Assembly: GCA_016926235.1 (NCBI GenBank)
Contig: JAFGOZ010000720.1
Span: 1-64,000 of the forward strand
Direction of reading: 5' to 3'
DNA from: Bacteroidales bacterium
Lineage (GTDB): Bacteria; Bacteroidota; Bacteroidia; Bacteroidales; UBA10428
Length of the DNA: 64,000 nucleotides
In this document: one piece after another, positions 46,519 through 56,323 of the stretch
How positions within the stretch are numbered: the first letter of the stretch is position 1
Layout: each line of letters begins with the position of its first letter
Translations under genes and position numbers: made by a program
The notes under the pieces: model-generated
The model's input: only the letters and a program-made list of their open reading frames with translations
The model's database searches: none
What the model was told of the DNA's origin: nothing

Positions 46519-48627
46519 TTAATAACCCGGATTTTGATACATTCCCTCAGGATTCCCTTTATTTGCATTAATTATTTCAATTGGGATTGGCCTTAGCCTG
46601 TGTTTTTCGTATACAAAATTATTTTTCGCAAGGATATTATATTTCATTACCCTGTCCCATTTTTTAAGCCTCTTAATTTCAAACCATCTAAATTCTTCGG
46701 TAAATAATTCCCTCCCTCTTTCGTCCAAAATCCAATCAATTGTAATTTCTTCAGGGGTTATTTGCCATCTCACAGGAACATTTCCATTGTTAAATGCTCT
46801 TTTTCTGACAACGTTGAAATGTTGGGCAGCTTCTTCTAACTTACCCTGGTGAAATTCGGCTTCACCTGCAATTAAAAAGGCTTCGGCATACCTGAATAGA
46901 ATTATGTCTCCCGGGCCACCAGATGAACCAATATAACTTTCTACTTCTTCTTTTGTGGCAGCAGAGCTTTCTTCATTTCTTACCCAGTATGAATGCTTCT
47001 TACAACCAACTGCTGCAGACTGCCAATCGATCTGTGATCGCGGAAAGAATTCATCACCGGGCCTTGGACCCCAAATGGTATCGCCATTATAATATACCCG
47101 TTTAGGATACCATTCTTCATAATACGGTATTCCCCATTTACTGTTACCGGGAGCACCTGCATAATTGGTTATGATCGGTTGGACAAATACGGAGTCAACA
47201 CTTACAACAAGATAATTTGCTGTATAGTAGGTATTCCCGTTTTTTCCCCAGCGAATGGTGTCATTTCTAACAATGGTGCCGGTTTTTCCCGTCCGGGTTG
47301 AAATTGCTCCTGAAAGAGCCCTCCAACCGTATAAAGTATCAACTCCTACACTTGGATTACTAAATTGTCTGATATATAAAAAATGATCTTTCAGGGCTTC
47401 CTCATCATTGAAATAGTAAAGGTGTTGATATGCCCCTTGCTTACGTTCATCATAGTTTTCCCCTCTTCTATAATCCCTGTAGTCCCATATGTCATAACTC
47501 ATGTAGTCGGTTAGTTTTACCCTGCCCCAGGCACGTCCTCCCTGGTAAAAATCACGAGTAAAACCATTAGCCCTGGAAATATATGGCATCCATATCAACC
47601 GTATATAGTTACGTCCGTATTCATCCATGGTACCTCCCTGAAATGCTATTCTGAAAATAGTTTCTGTATTACCATCTTCAGGTCCTTCAAACCGGTTTTG
47701 GAACAAACATGAATAGTAATTGGGATGGCGTACCATATATTTTTGCTGCATACCATCGCGCATACCGGGGTATCCGGCAACTGCCCAGTTAACAGGTCCA
47801 GGTATCGTATCAGCATCATCCGCATAGGGTCCAACTTTCTGAGTGATGAGAGCAAATTCACCTGAAGAAATAATATCTTCAGCAACCTTTTCAGCTTTAG
47901 CCCAATAAGGGGATTCACTTCCAGCCACTTCACCGGGTTTCTGGTAAACGTCACCTGCAGCGGCCATGTAAACCTTTGCCAGAAGCATCCTGCATGCGTT
48001 TTTACTTACCCTTGCGTTCGATGTGTTTTCGGGTAGTACATCAATTGCCTCCAAAAGATAAATCTCAATCTGGTCAATTATGTCTTTAACCGGGTCACGT
48101 TCAAAATCATCTCTGGCGCTTGAAACCGGATCGATTATCAAAGGCACATCACCAAACGACATAAACAGCTCATAATATGCTAAAGACCACATAAATTTTG
48201 CTTCTGAAACTGCTTGTTTTGCCGTTGCATCGTCAATAATGGATTCATTCGAACCGCTTTTAATAATATTGGCTGCTTTATTAATGATCCTGTATTCAAA
48301 ATTGAAGAGCCTGCTAATGGCAGGTGCGTCAGCATTTAATCGGGCATCATAATAGCAGTAGATTTCACTATTAGGTTTTTCTTCGTACCTGTATTCATCA
48401 TAAGTACCCAGGTCTGTCCCAACATGTTCCCATGGTCCCCAGGCATCAATATTACGACCCCTGTCTAACCATTCATTAAATATTGTATTAACGGCACCTG
48501 AAAGAATTTCAGGATCATTTGCGAAAAGTCCGTCGGTATTTACAAAATCACGAGGTACAATGTCAAGTTTCTCTTCACAACTTATTAATAATGCCGTAAT
48601 TATGAGTAATATAATTGATTTTTTCAT
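46519..48627 (-). CDS. SusD/RagB-family glycan-binding lipoprotein
   Basis: SusD-like proteins sit on the cell surface and cap the SusC channel, binding oligosaccharides before import. The 702-residue protein has a lipoprotein signal ending LLISC (Cys17), tetratricopeptide-type helices and SusD/RagB features (AEAFLIAGEAEFHQGKLEEA, ERGRELFTEEFRWFEIKRL). At 702 residues it is longer than most (about 500-600), the extra length lying in the middle. It starts 24 bp after the SusC stop codon, the usual arrangement for a co-expressed pair. Confidence 0.95.
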   Translation of the reverse strand: MKKSIILLIITALLISCEEKLDIVPRDFVNTDGLFANDPEILSGAVNTIFNEWLDRGRNIDAWGPWEHVGTDLGTYDEYRYEEKPNSEIYCYYDARLNADAPAISRLFNFEYRIINKAANIIKSGSNESIIDDATAKQAVSEAKFMWSLAYYELFMSFGDVPLIIDPVSSARDDFERDPVKDIIDQIEIYLLEAIDVLPENTSNARVSKNACRMLLAKVYMAAAGDVYQKPGEVAGSESPYWAKAEKVAEDIISSGEFALITQKVGPYADDADTIPGPVNWAVAGYPGMRDGMQQKYMVRHPNYYSCLFQNRFEGPEDGNTETIFRIAFQGGTMDEYGRNYIRLIWMPYISRANGFTRDFYQGGRAWGRVKLTDYMSYDIWDYRDYRRGENYDERKQGAYQHLYYFNDEEALKDHFLYIRQFSNPSVGVDTLYGWRALSGAISTRTGKTGTIVRNDTIRWGKNGNTYYTANYLVVSVDSVFVQPIITNYAGAPGNSKWGIPYYEEWYPKRVYYNGDTIWGPRPGDEFFPRSQIDWQSAAVGCKKHSYWVRNEESSAATKEEVESYIGSSGGPGDIILFRYAEAFLIAGEAEFHQGKLEEAAQHFNVVRKRAFNNGNVPVRWQITPEEITIDWILDERGRELFTEEFRWFEIKRLKKWDRVMKYNILAKNNFVYEKHRLRPIPIEIINANKGNPEGMYQNPGY

Positions 48628-48651
48628 GACTATTATTTTAAAGGTTTGAAA

Positions 48652-51600
48652 TTAAAATGTTGCCTTGAGGCCAAATATCAGGTTTTTAATTGTTGGATAT
48701 TCCTGTACCCTGTCAATACGTCCTCCGGTTTGATTGGAAGTATATTCAAATGCAGGATCGTATCCAATATAGTCACTGATTGTAAAAAGGTTTTGTCCTG
48801 TGAAATAGGGCCTGATACTACTAATACCAGCTTTTTCTAATAACGGGGATTTTATTTCATAGGCAATAGTAACATCCTGTAAACGGGTATATGATCCGTC
48901 TACATAATATGATAAGTACTCATATTGATTACCAATTCTACCAAGGGCAGGCCAGGCTGGTCTTCCATATTGTGAGTTTGGATTTTCATCAGTATAATAG
49001 GGGATATCCATGGAATGGGGCCTGTCGGATACATTTATTGGTATCCGGCGGGTGGTCCCGTGCACGTGATTAATAAACACAGATATACTAAGGTTTTTGT
49101 AACTGAAATTCAATCCGAAGCTACCGAACCATTTTGGATGAATTTGCCCGATTATCTGCATATCTGCTTCATTGATAATACTGTCTGATATATTTGCTAT
49201 ATCAGTTGTTACAGTACCATCCTCCAATGTAATGAAACTTCCTGCATCTCTAACTTTTACCTCTCCCGGTAACAATAAAGGCTGATATATTGGTGCAGTT
49301 TCTCCTTCCTGTAAAACTCCATTAAATACATAATCGTACACAACTCCGATTGGTTCTCCAATAAAAAGCCTGTCATTCACAAAATCTTCTTTGGAGCCAT
49401 CCAGATCAATAATTTTGTTTTTATTTGCAGAGAAGGTCATTATTGCACCAAGGCTAAAATCATTAGTTTTAATTATTTCGTTATTAAGTGTTACCTCAAT
49501 ACCATTGTTCTGAACAGACCCTATATTATCCCTGATGCTTGTATAACCCGTTATTGAGCTTATAGTCCTGTCCCATAACAAATCAGTAGTCAGGGTGTTA
49601 TAATATTCAATAACACCTGACAGTTTGCCATTAAACAAGGTAAAATCAAGGCCGGTATTTAATTGTGTTGATTTTTCCCATTTAAGGTCTTTATTTGCAA
49701 GGGATACTTGTTCTAAGCCTTCAACAATCTGGCCCGCTCCATCTTGTCCGGTGGTGTAATATACTTTGTCACCAATATTAAACCTGTCCCTGTAACCAAT
49801 GCCTTCATTTCCGGTAGTAGCATAAGAAACCCTTAATTTAAGGTCGTTAAGAAATGCAAGGTTGTTCATAAAGGGTTCATCACTAATTCTCCATCCTACT
49901 GATCCGCCCGGAAATATGGCATCACGGTTTTCCTCACTGAATTTTGATGACCTGTCGTTTCTCAGAGATAACTGGAGAAGGTATTTACCTTTATAATTAT
50001 AATTGATCCTTCCTATATAAGAGATCAGATAAGTCCTTTCTTCAAGGCTTTCAACTTCAAAGGCAGTAGGATCGCCTAGTTGAAGTGCTGTCCATTCATA
50101 ATAATCGCTGCCATAACCTCTGGATTTTGCCCATAACCTGTCACGCCGGTAGTCTTCGGTGGTAAAAACAAATGTCCCGGTGATTTGGTGACCTCCAAAT
50201 TTTTTATTATAACTCAGGAGGTGTTCCATGTTTAGGTTTAACCTGTCGACGTATTCGATGGATGCATTATTAACTTTATCAAAAGCAAGTACCTGTTTGG
50301 TCCTGGTAGGCACAAAATAATCCTCTTTTTCATAATCTAATACTGTATTCACAGTCATTCTGTAAGTTAATTCCGGAATAAAGCTAAACTCCAGAAAAGT
50401 GCTGTTTAATAGTTTTGTTCGGGTAACAACATCCTTAATTTCAATTTCTGTAAAAGGGTTTGTAATAAACTCGTCGGGATACATTGGATAAAGTTCATAA
50501 TCTCCCGAATCAGGATTATGTTCATTTTCATATTTGGCCCCTAACGGACTTAACTGGTAAGTAGAGGTAAATATACCAAATGGCACGTTCTCCTGTTTAC
50601 TATGGTTAACTAATACATTTGTGCCTACTTTGAACCAGTCCGTAACTTTGCTTGCAACATTAACCCTTACCGCTTGTTTGTTATATCCTGATTTTTGAAT
50701 TATACCAGTTTGGTCGACCATACTTGCCGACAAAAAATATTGTGTTTTGTTATTACCACCTGATAATGAAAGGTTGTGGCTTTGTATAGGTGCTCTTTGT
50801 GTAATTTCTTCCAGCCAGTTATATGATTTGCCCATATTGTACATTTCAAGTTCATTGCCTGCCAGTATGTCTTCAATAGCAATATTTTGGGCATCTTCGT
50901 AACTCATAATTTCAAAGGTTGTATCTCTGCGGTTATAACGTGAATTTTGCATCCGGTATATTTCTCTCTTTTTTGCCACGTATTCCTCAGCTGATAACAC
51001 ATCTACTTTTTTTGCCACGTATGAAAAGCCGTATGACATATTATATGTAATTACCGGCTTGCCGATTTTACCAGTATTTGTAGTTATTAATATCACACCA
51101 TTTGTTCCCCGTGCCCCATAAATTGCAGTGGCAGACGCATCTTTTAGCACTTCAATGGATTTAATATCATCGGGGTGGATATCATTAATCGAACCTCCGG
51201 GGATACCATCAATTACCACTAAAGGAGAATTCGTGGCTTTTAAGGATTTTACACCTCTTATCAAGATATTTGAACCACTTCCGGGGCTGCCTTTGTAGGT
51301 GCTAATACTTACTCCGGCAACAGAACCTTGCAGGGCACCTTCCAGGTTGGTAACAGGGATATCACGTATTCTTTCTTCATTAACAGAAGCAACCGAACCG
51401 GTAAGATCTCTTTTCTTCTGAACTCCATATCCAATTACTACCAGTTCTTCAAATCCTTTTATATCCTCTTGCAGTACAACATCTATATTGGCTTGCCCCT
51501 TTAGTGGGATTTCCTGTGTCAGGTAACCAATATATGAGATTATCATGGTAGCATTGGTATCTTTAACATTTATTGTAAAGTTGCCATCAAAATCAGTAAT

Positions 51601-51783
51601 TACACCCTTATTGGTCCCTTTAACTATTACTGATGCTCCAATTAATGGGTTGTAACTATTATCTCTAATTGTGCCTTTAATTACTATTTGAGCGTATCCT
51701 TGTATACAGGATACTATTAAAAAACATAAAATTAGAAATCCAAATTTTAAAAATAAATCTGGCTTTTTGTTGAGTTTTTTCAT
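48652..51783 (-). CDS. SusC/RagA-family TonB-linked outer membrane transporter
   Basis: This is the channel of the SusCD complex: it imports glycan fragments using TonB energy. The 1043-residue protein has a signal peptide, a carboxypeptidase-regulatory-like domain (about 33-115, LIGASVIVKGTNKGVITDFDG), a plug domain (about 125-235, with RDIPVTNLEGALQGSVAGV and the SusC signature YGARGTNGVILITT) and a barrel of about 22 strands ending KATF, as outer-membrane proteins do (terminal aromatic). It is the first gene of the SusCD pair. The regulator and the PL11 lyase nearby point to rhamnogalacturonan oligosaccharides as cargo. Confidence 0.96.
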   Translation of the reverse strand: MKKLNKKPDLFLKFGFLILCFLIVSCIQGYAQIVIKGTIRDNSYNPLIGASVIVKGTNKGVITDFDGNFTINVKDTNATMIISYIGYLTQEIPLKGQANIDVVLQEDIKGFEELVVIGYGVQKKRDLTGSVASVNEERIRDIPVTNLEGALQGSVAGVSISTYKGSPGSGSNILIRGVKSLKATNSPLVVIDGIPGGSINDIHPDDIKSIEVLKDASATAIYGARGTNGVILITTNTGKIGKPVITYNMSYGFSYVAKKVDVLSAEEYVAKKREIYRMQNSRYNRRDTTFEIMSYEDAQNIAIEDILAGNELEMYNMGKSYNWLEEITQRAPIQSHNLSLSGGNNKTQYFLSASMVDQTGIIQKSGYNKQAVRVNVASKVTDWFKVGTNVLVNHSKQENVPFGIFTSTYQLSPLGAKYENEHNPDSGDYELYPMYPDEFITNPFTEIEIKDVVTRTKLLNSTFLEFSFIPELTYRMTVNTVLDYEKEDYFVPTRTKQVLAFDKVNNASIEYVDRLNLNMEHLLSYNKKFGGHQITGTFVFTTEDYRRDRLWAKSRGYGSDYYEWTALQLGDPTAFEVESLEERTYLISYIGRINYNYKGKYLLQLSLRNDRSSKFSEENRDAIFPGGSVGWRISDEPFMNNLAFLNDLKLRVSYATTGNEGIGYRDRFNIGDKVYYTTGQDGAGQIVEGLEQVSLANKDLKWEKSTQLNTGLDFTLFNGKLSGVIEYYNTLTTDLLWDRTISSITGYTSIRDNIGSVQNNGIEVTLNNEIIKTNDFSLGAIMTFSANKNKIIDLDGSKEDFVNDRLFIGEPIGVVYDYVFNGVLQEGETAPIYQPLLLPGEVKVRDAGSFITLEDGTVTTDIANISDSIINEADMQIIGQIHPKWFGSFGLNFSYKNLSISVFINHVHGTTRRIPINVSDRPHSMDIPYYTDENPNSQYGRPAWPALGRIGNQYEYLSYYVDGSYTRLQDVTIAYEIKSPLLEKAGISSIRPYFTGQNLFTISDYIGYDPAFEYTSNQTGGRIDRVQEYPTIKNLIFGLKATF

Positions 51784-51999
51784 AGTGATTGATTTAATGC
51801 ATTTAGTTGCTTAAATTTAAGCAGGTAGTATTTTCTTGCAGGATCAATTAATCTGAAACGAAGGTTTTTTTTGAAAAGAAAAGTATTATTTTCTGAAAAG
51901 GGATTTATTTTCCTAAGAGGGATTTATTTCTCAATATTTAAATTGCTTGCAGATAAAGAATAATGGATTTGTAGCCGTGCTGGAATGAAATGGAAGGCT

Positions 52000-52135
52000 G
52001 TTAGCCATTATTTATTGGCTTTTAGCGGGCCTCTTGTGTTTAGGATACTTCTTTTTCTCAATTTACGATAATGTCTCTCTCATGTTCATTATACCGTTAA
52101 AAAACGCTGGTACGACTTGTTTTTATGTCCCAGTT
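52000..52135 (-). repeat. attC-like repeat after a lipoprotein gene (copy C)
   Basis: This element lies just after the stop codon (minus strand) of the lipoprotein gene at 52186-52704. Its central 75 bp aligns with copy A (56220-56310) with about 70% identity by eye: shared CAATTTACG/GATTTACG, AATGT..CTCTCATGT, CCGTTAA/TCGTTAA, AACGC and ACTTG/GCTTG. The arms pair more weakly than in copy A. On the minus strand the far end reads GGCCCGC..AGCC..GGCTAAC. It is the third member of the same repeat family. Confidence 0.5.
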
Positions 52136-52185
52136 AATACATTTTTAAAAAACAAAAGGCTGATTCACAAAAAGAACAAATTTAC

Positions 52186-52704
52186 CTATTCTAAAATTGG
52201 TATCCAGGATATTAATTCATCACAATATGATATGGAGGTAACTTTCCAGTAGTTGTTTCTATTTATAGGAATAACTGTCGAACCAGGTACAAAATTTACC
52301 ATACCCACAATTGTTGACGGATTACTTGTACTATCTGAATAAATGTAACCTTGAATAGTTCCATAGTTAGTACTACTTGAATATTGAACAGATAAAAAAC
52401 CATCCGTGCTTGCTTGATAAATTTCTCCGGCAATAAAATCTGACTGTGCTTCACCCAAAGCTAAGGTTCCAACAACATTACATATAAATTCAGAATTTTG
52501 AATTTCAGTAGAGTCTAAGAGATTATTCCTATTGATATCAATTCCTGATTCAATTTTATAACCTCCAGAATTACAGTTCACTCCAGCTAATTCCTGTTTA
52601 ATATTGATCAAACTTGTTAAGCCATCATTTACATCCTTTTCGCAGGATACCATAACGATTAATGAATAAATGCATAATGAAAATGAAAGAGTTTTAGATT
52701 TCAT
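52186..52704 (-). CDS. lipoprotein with a DUF7151-like module (cassette gene)
   Basis: The reading frame is open to 52767, but the ATG at 52704 begins the true lipoprotein signal (MKSKTLSFSLCIYSLIVMVSC, acylated Cys21). The following stretch NCNSGGYKIESGIDINRNN..LDSTEI and FICN matches the short DUF7151-type motif 'GGxxIxxGxDxNxNxxLDxxEI', often repeated in surface proteins. The C-terminal half (FIAGEIYQASTDGFLSV ... GTIQGYIYSD) looks beta-rich. The gene lies between two attC-like hairpins and is alone on its strand as a unit, so it is a candidate cassette. Function unknown. Confidence 0.7.
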   Translation of the reverse strand: MKSKTLSFSLCIYSLIVMVSCEKDVNDGLTSLINIKQELAGVNCNSGGYKIESGIDINRNNLLDSTEIQNSEFICNVVGTLALGEAQSDFIAGEIYQASTDGFLSVQYSSSTNYGTIQGYIYSDSTSNPSTIVGMVNFVPGSTVIPINRNNYWKVTSISYCDELISWIPILE

Positions 52705-52778
52705 AATTATTGGTTTTTCATTAAAAGTAAGTTTATATTTTGAACCCGTTAAATTCAAATTGCACAAATTTATTAATT

Positions 52779-52910
52779 GCCCACGTTGAGTGTATGATTT
52801 CGTAAGGGATTGCGGGCTTCAAACTTATCAAGATACCACTCAAAATTGATGCGGGCGATAATGCTCGAAAACCTCTGAAACCCTTATGCTCTATACACAT
52901 TATTAGCGGC
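52779..52910 (-). repeat. attC-like imperfect hairpin between two cassette-like blocks (copy D)
   Basis: The left arm (52779-52811: GCCCACGTTGAG, TGTAT, CGTAAGGGATT) pairs with the right arm (52878-52910: AAACCCTTATG, ATACACA, TTAGCGGC). On the minus strand it opens GCCGCTAAT and closes ACGTGGGC, framing roughly 66 bases of loop. It starts 10 bases past the stop codon of the DUF4249 gene. This looks like a folded attC site, although the end heptamers only partly fit the consensus. Its sequence differs from copies A-C, so it is a second subtype. Confidence 0.5.
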
Positions 52911-52920
52911 AGTTGATGCT

Positions 52921-53868
52921 TTAATTCAAGTCATATTTCAATAAATCCTCTATTATTATTTCTTTTTTTAATAAATCAGAGACGTAAAAAAATCCTGCTC
53001 CTCCCTCACTTACATTGGTTGGCAAGTTTCCTGAAATTGTTGCAAATGTACTTTCTTTCCAGTCTGTTTCGTTAAATCCTTGGTGCAGATATGCATAGTA
53101 ATTATCTGATATAGTTTGCAAAATTGTCACCACTGTATCTTTAACCGAATCCTCTCCACCAACAAAATGTGTATAGTAGTTTATATTGGCAAAAACACCT
53201 TGTACATCAGCAAATTGATGAACATAGCTTTTAGCATTAATATTTAAGTAATCTAATGTATCTGATACACTCTTTTTTCTATCCCACAGATAAATACATG
53301 AGTTAGGAAAACCGAAATGATGCTTTTTTACTGATAAATCAAGTGTGGCTTGTACTAAATCGCCATTATCATTAGTATAATATTCGCTTGAGTTTTCGCC
53401 TTGATAGGGCAAAGGTATTTCGTTATAATCAAAATCCTTTGCCACAGGAGCAATGTCGGTAGCTGTATAAATTTCATGATTATATTCAACATGTAAAACA
53501 TATTCCTGGCCTGCAATTGCACTAAACTTTTTTATCGATTGATAATATGGCATTTCTAACTCTATATATTGTTGACTATATTCATTCCAGGAGTATTCTA
53601 CTATTTCGTATCGGAAAGTATCCATATCGGACACAACAAAAACATTTGCGTCTACTATTGGTTCCGATTTGGTTTTATCAATAAAACTACCGGGTTTTAT
53701 CAGATATATGCGATGGTTTATATATTGAGATGAAATGCCACCATTAATAAATAGTTTAATATTATGATTATCTGTTCCGTAATTAAAATCATCAATATTG
53801 TAATAATCCCAGGTTTCGCATGATAACAGCGTAACAATTAATATAAATAAAGATATTATTTTTCTCAT
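52921..53868 (-). CDS. DUF4249 lipoprotein
   Basis: The 315-residue protein has a lipoprotein signal (IVTLLSC, acylated Cys17) and a beta-rich body in which DUF4249 features appear: NIKLFINGGISSQ, PIVDANVFVVSD, YVLHVEYN, and YTATDIAPVA around 130. DUF4249 proteins are nearly always encoded next to a carboxypeptidase-regulatory TonB receptor, as here: the receptor gene stops 4 bp upstream. The pair probably forms a surface complex for capturing or exporting a ligand; in some Bacteroidota it relates to peptide or metal uptake, but nothing here names the ligand. Both genes lie between attC-like hairpins. Confidence 0.85.
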   Translation of the reverse strand: MRKIISLFILIVTLLSCETWDYYNIDDFNYGTDNHNIKLFINGGISSQYINHRIYLIKPGSFIDKTKSEPIVDANVFVVSDMDTFRYEIVEYSWNEYSQQYIELEMPYYQSIKKFSAIAGQEYVLHVEYNHEIYTATDIAPVAKDFDYNEIPLPYQGENSSEYYTNDNGDLVQATLDLSVKKHHFGFPNSCIYLWDRKKSVSDTLDYLNINAKSYVHQFADVQGVFANINYYTHFVGGEDSVKDTVVTILQTISDNYYAYLHQGFNETDWKESTFATISGNLPTNVSEGGAGFFYVSDLLKKEIIIEDLLKYDLN

Positions 53869-53872
53869 CCTG

Positions 53873-56137
53873 TTAAAACTTAAAGTTATACGAAATATAA
53901 GGTATCATACGATAAAGGGTATAAACATAAACTGTTTCATTGTATCCTTGTGCAAAATTTACCCCAATTGGATTAAACTTATTATAGGCATTATAAACAC
54001 CTGCTGACCATGTTCCCTTCCATCTTTTGTCATTTTCTTTTGGATACCAGAAAAAAGATAAATCCAATCTGTGATAAACAGGGAAGCGGCCGCTGTTGCG
54101 CAATGCATATAAGTATTGACCATTAGCATAACCTACAGGCAGCGTAAGTACAAATCCTGAATGTACATTGAAAAAAGCACTGATTCCAATGCGTTTAACT
54201 GGTTTATATATTGCAGTTATTTTAAAATCATGTGGAATATCGTGTAAAGCCGGGTATTCCTTATCGCTGTTAACACCATGAATTTTATACAACACTCTTG
54301 AGAAAGTGTAGGAAGCATCTATGTCTATTTTTGTTCTTTTATATTTGGCTAGTAATGTTATACCGTAAGCTGTTCCGTTTCCTGTCCGTATTTGAGACTC
54401 TATGTACGGATAGTTTATTAACTGTGCCCTTTCAATATAATCACAGATGTTGTACATTTTCTTGTAGTATCCTTCTGCAGACAGGCTCAGTTCGCTATTT
54501 GACTTTAAAAAGTAATTAACCGAAATAATATCAGCATGAAGTGGTTTTATGTTTTTATTTGCAGGCATCCATGTTTGTATAGATGTATATGAAAATAAGC
54601 TGTTTTGCAATACCTGAGAGAATTGCGATGTGCGAGCATATGATAACTTTATTACTTGCGATAAAGTTGGTCTTAAATTTATTGTTATCCGGGGTTCTAA
54701 CGAATGGTACGAGTTATAAATACCGTTATCATTTGTATTGCTTCCAGTGGGGCTGTAATCCGAATATGTATACCACTCTGCTTTTCCAGTATTTTGAAAT
54801 ATAGTGTATCTGATTCCATAATTTAATCCTAACCAATGTGTTAGATTATAATCATTAAGAATATAGCCTGAGTTCTCTATAGCATTTACCCTGAATATGC
54901 TTTGTTCCGGTATCCCATTTTCGCCAGGTTTGTATTTGTGATAAATAGATTCTGTCCCGAAATTAATTTTATTAGATTTTGATATATACCATGTAAAATT
55001 CAACTTTGCAAAAATATCCTCAACACCTGTAAACCAACTGTAATTTTTATTCTCATTCACAAAATCCATATTGTTTTTATAGTCGCTATAGATTGTGGAG
55101 AAATTCATAAATAATTTTTGAGAAAGAATGCAATTCCAGCGAAAGGTTATTGTTGTATTTCCCCAATTATTAATGTAATCGTTATCGGACATAATTTTAT
55201 CGTTTCCATTGTAGAAAGAAAAAAATATGCGGTTTTTACTATTAATGTTCCAGTTAATCTTGGCATTAATATCATAAAACTGGGGTACATAATACACGCC
55301 ATCATCTTCAGGATTTTGGAATAAGTCTCTTATACTGCGACGTATCGCTAACAAATAAGAAGCAGTATCTTTTTTTATTGGCCCGTCAAATGCCAAACGA
55401 GATGTTAATGTACCTATCCCTCCGGACAAGCGATGGGTGTGTTTATCGCCATCGTTCATTTGACTATTTATCACAGATGATAATCCTCCTCCAAATTGTG
55501 CAGGAATAGCCCCTTTATAAAACTCAACGTTCTTAATAGCATCAGGATTAAAAACTGATACTAAGCCAAACAGGTGCGATGGATTATAAACGGGTGCATC
55601 GTCAATTAACATTAGGTTTTGGTCTGTATTCCCTCCTTGAACAAACATACCCGATGAACCTTCTCCAAGTGTTGTTACACCAGCTTTTAGCTGTAATACT
55701 TTAATAACATCTGTTTCACCGAAAGCAATTGGCGCAGTTTCAATGTCTTTTGGCGTAAGAATATTTATGTTTGAAATATTAGTGTTTATTGGATTATCAT
55801 GACTTTTACCTACAACAACTACTTCATCCAATTTAAGCTCCTGAGGTTTTAGTTTAATATTTAACTCCGTAGAAGTTAAGCTGTTAATCACTATTCTGTG
55901 AGGTTGATATCCAATATATGAGACTTCAATCTCGGTTGGTATTTTATCTAAGGGAATAGAATAATATCCATATTGGTTAGTAGTGATTCCCAATTCTGAA
56001 TTTAAGTCATAAATTGTAGCTCCAATTAAAATTTCTCCTGTTGTTTTATCACTAACATATCCACTTATCACTTTTTGTTGCGTGTAAGCATACGATGATA
56101 AAAGAAAAATCAATGGAATAATCAGTGTTTTTTTCAT
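53873..56137 (-). CDS. TonB-dependent receptor with carboxypeptidase-regulatory domain
   Basis: The 754-residue outer-membrane receptor has a signal peptide (MKKTLIIPLIFLLSSYAYT), a carboxypeptidase-regulatory-like domain (about 22-105, GYVSDKTTGEILIGATIYD), a plug domain (about 115-230, with FVQGGNTDQNLMLIDDAPVYNPSHLFG) and a barrel ending YNFKF. These features match the DUF4249-partnered TonB receptors, and the partner gene follows 4 bp downstream. It starts 52 bp after an attC-like hairpin, so the receptor and DUF4249 together look like a two-gene cassette of about 3.2 kb, large for an integron. Ligand is unknown. Confidence 0.9.
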   Translation of the reverse strand: MKKTLIIPLIFLLSSYAYTQQKVISGYVSDKTTGEILIGATIYDLNSELGITTNQYGYYSIPLDKIPTEIEVSYIGYQPHRIVINSLTSTELNIKLKPQELKLDEVVVVGKSHDNPINTNISNINILTPKDIETAPIAFGETDVIKVLQLKAGVTTLGEGSSGMFVQGGNTDQNLMLIDDAPVYNPSHLFGLVSVFNPDAIKNVEFYKGAIPAQFGGGLSSVINSQMNDGDKHTHRLSGGIGTLTSRLAFDGPIKKDTASYLLAIRRSIRDLFQNPEDDGVYYVPQFYDINAKINWNINSKNRIFFSFYNGNDKIMSDNDYINNWGNTTITFRWNCILSQKLFMNFSTIYSDYKNNMDFVNENKNYSWFTGVEDIFAKLNFTWYISKSNKINFGTESIYHKYKPGENGIPEQSIFRVNAIENSGYILNDYNLTHWLGLNYGIRYTIFQNTGKAEWYTYSDYSPTGSNTNDNGIYNSYHSLEPRITINLRPTLSQVIKLSYARTSQFSQVLQNSLFSYTSIQTWMPANKNIKPLHADIISVNYFLKSNSELSLSAEGYYKKMYNICDYIERAQLINYPYIESQIRTGNGTAYGITLLAKYKRTKIDIDASYTFSRVLYKIHGVNSDKEYPALHDIPHDFKITAIYKPVKRIGISAFFNVHSGFVLTLPVGYANGQYLYALRNSGRFPVYHRLDLSFFWYPKENDKRWKGTWSAGVYNAYNKFNPIGVNFAQGYNETVYVYTLYRMIPYISYNFKF

Positions 56138-56189
56138 CTTTTTTTAACTGTATCAATGTTTTAGGTTTCTGTATGTCTCTGACCCAATT

Positions 56190-56323
56190 GCCGCTAACGA
56201 CAGCAATAAAAGCTGGCCGTTTCTCAAATGTACTACTTTTTGTTGATTTACGTAATGTTGCTCTCATGTGTTTCAATTCGTTAAGAAACGCGTGAACGGC
56301 TTGATTTTATTGGCCTGTTGGGC
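56190..56323 (-). repeat. attC-like imperfect hairpin with GCCCAAC core (copy A)
   Basis: On the minus strand the element opens GCCCAAC (56323-56317), which fits the attC core RYYYAAC, directly after the TAG of the DUF6602 gene. The outer arms pair imperfectly: GCCCAACAGGCC..AATAAAATCAAGCCGTTC against its complement in GCCGCTAACGACAGC..AATAAAAGCTGGCCG, with the 134-bp element closing at GTTAGCGGC. The central part carries the ACATGAGAGCAACATTACG block shared with copies B and C. It is the best-formed of the sites here. Confidence 0.65.

Noticed and set aside
52034..52252. Plus-strand ORF across the attC-like copy C
   Set aside because: It covers the repeat and the end of the opposing lipoprotein gene and has no coding character.
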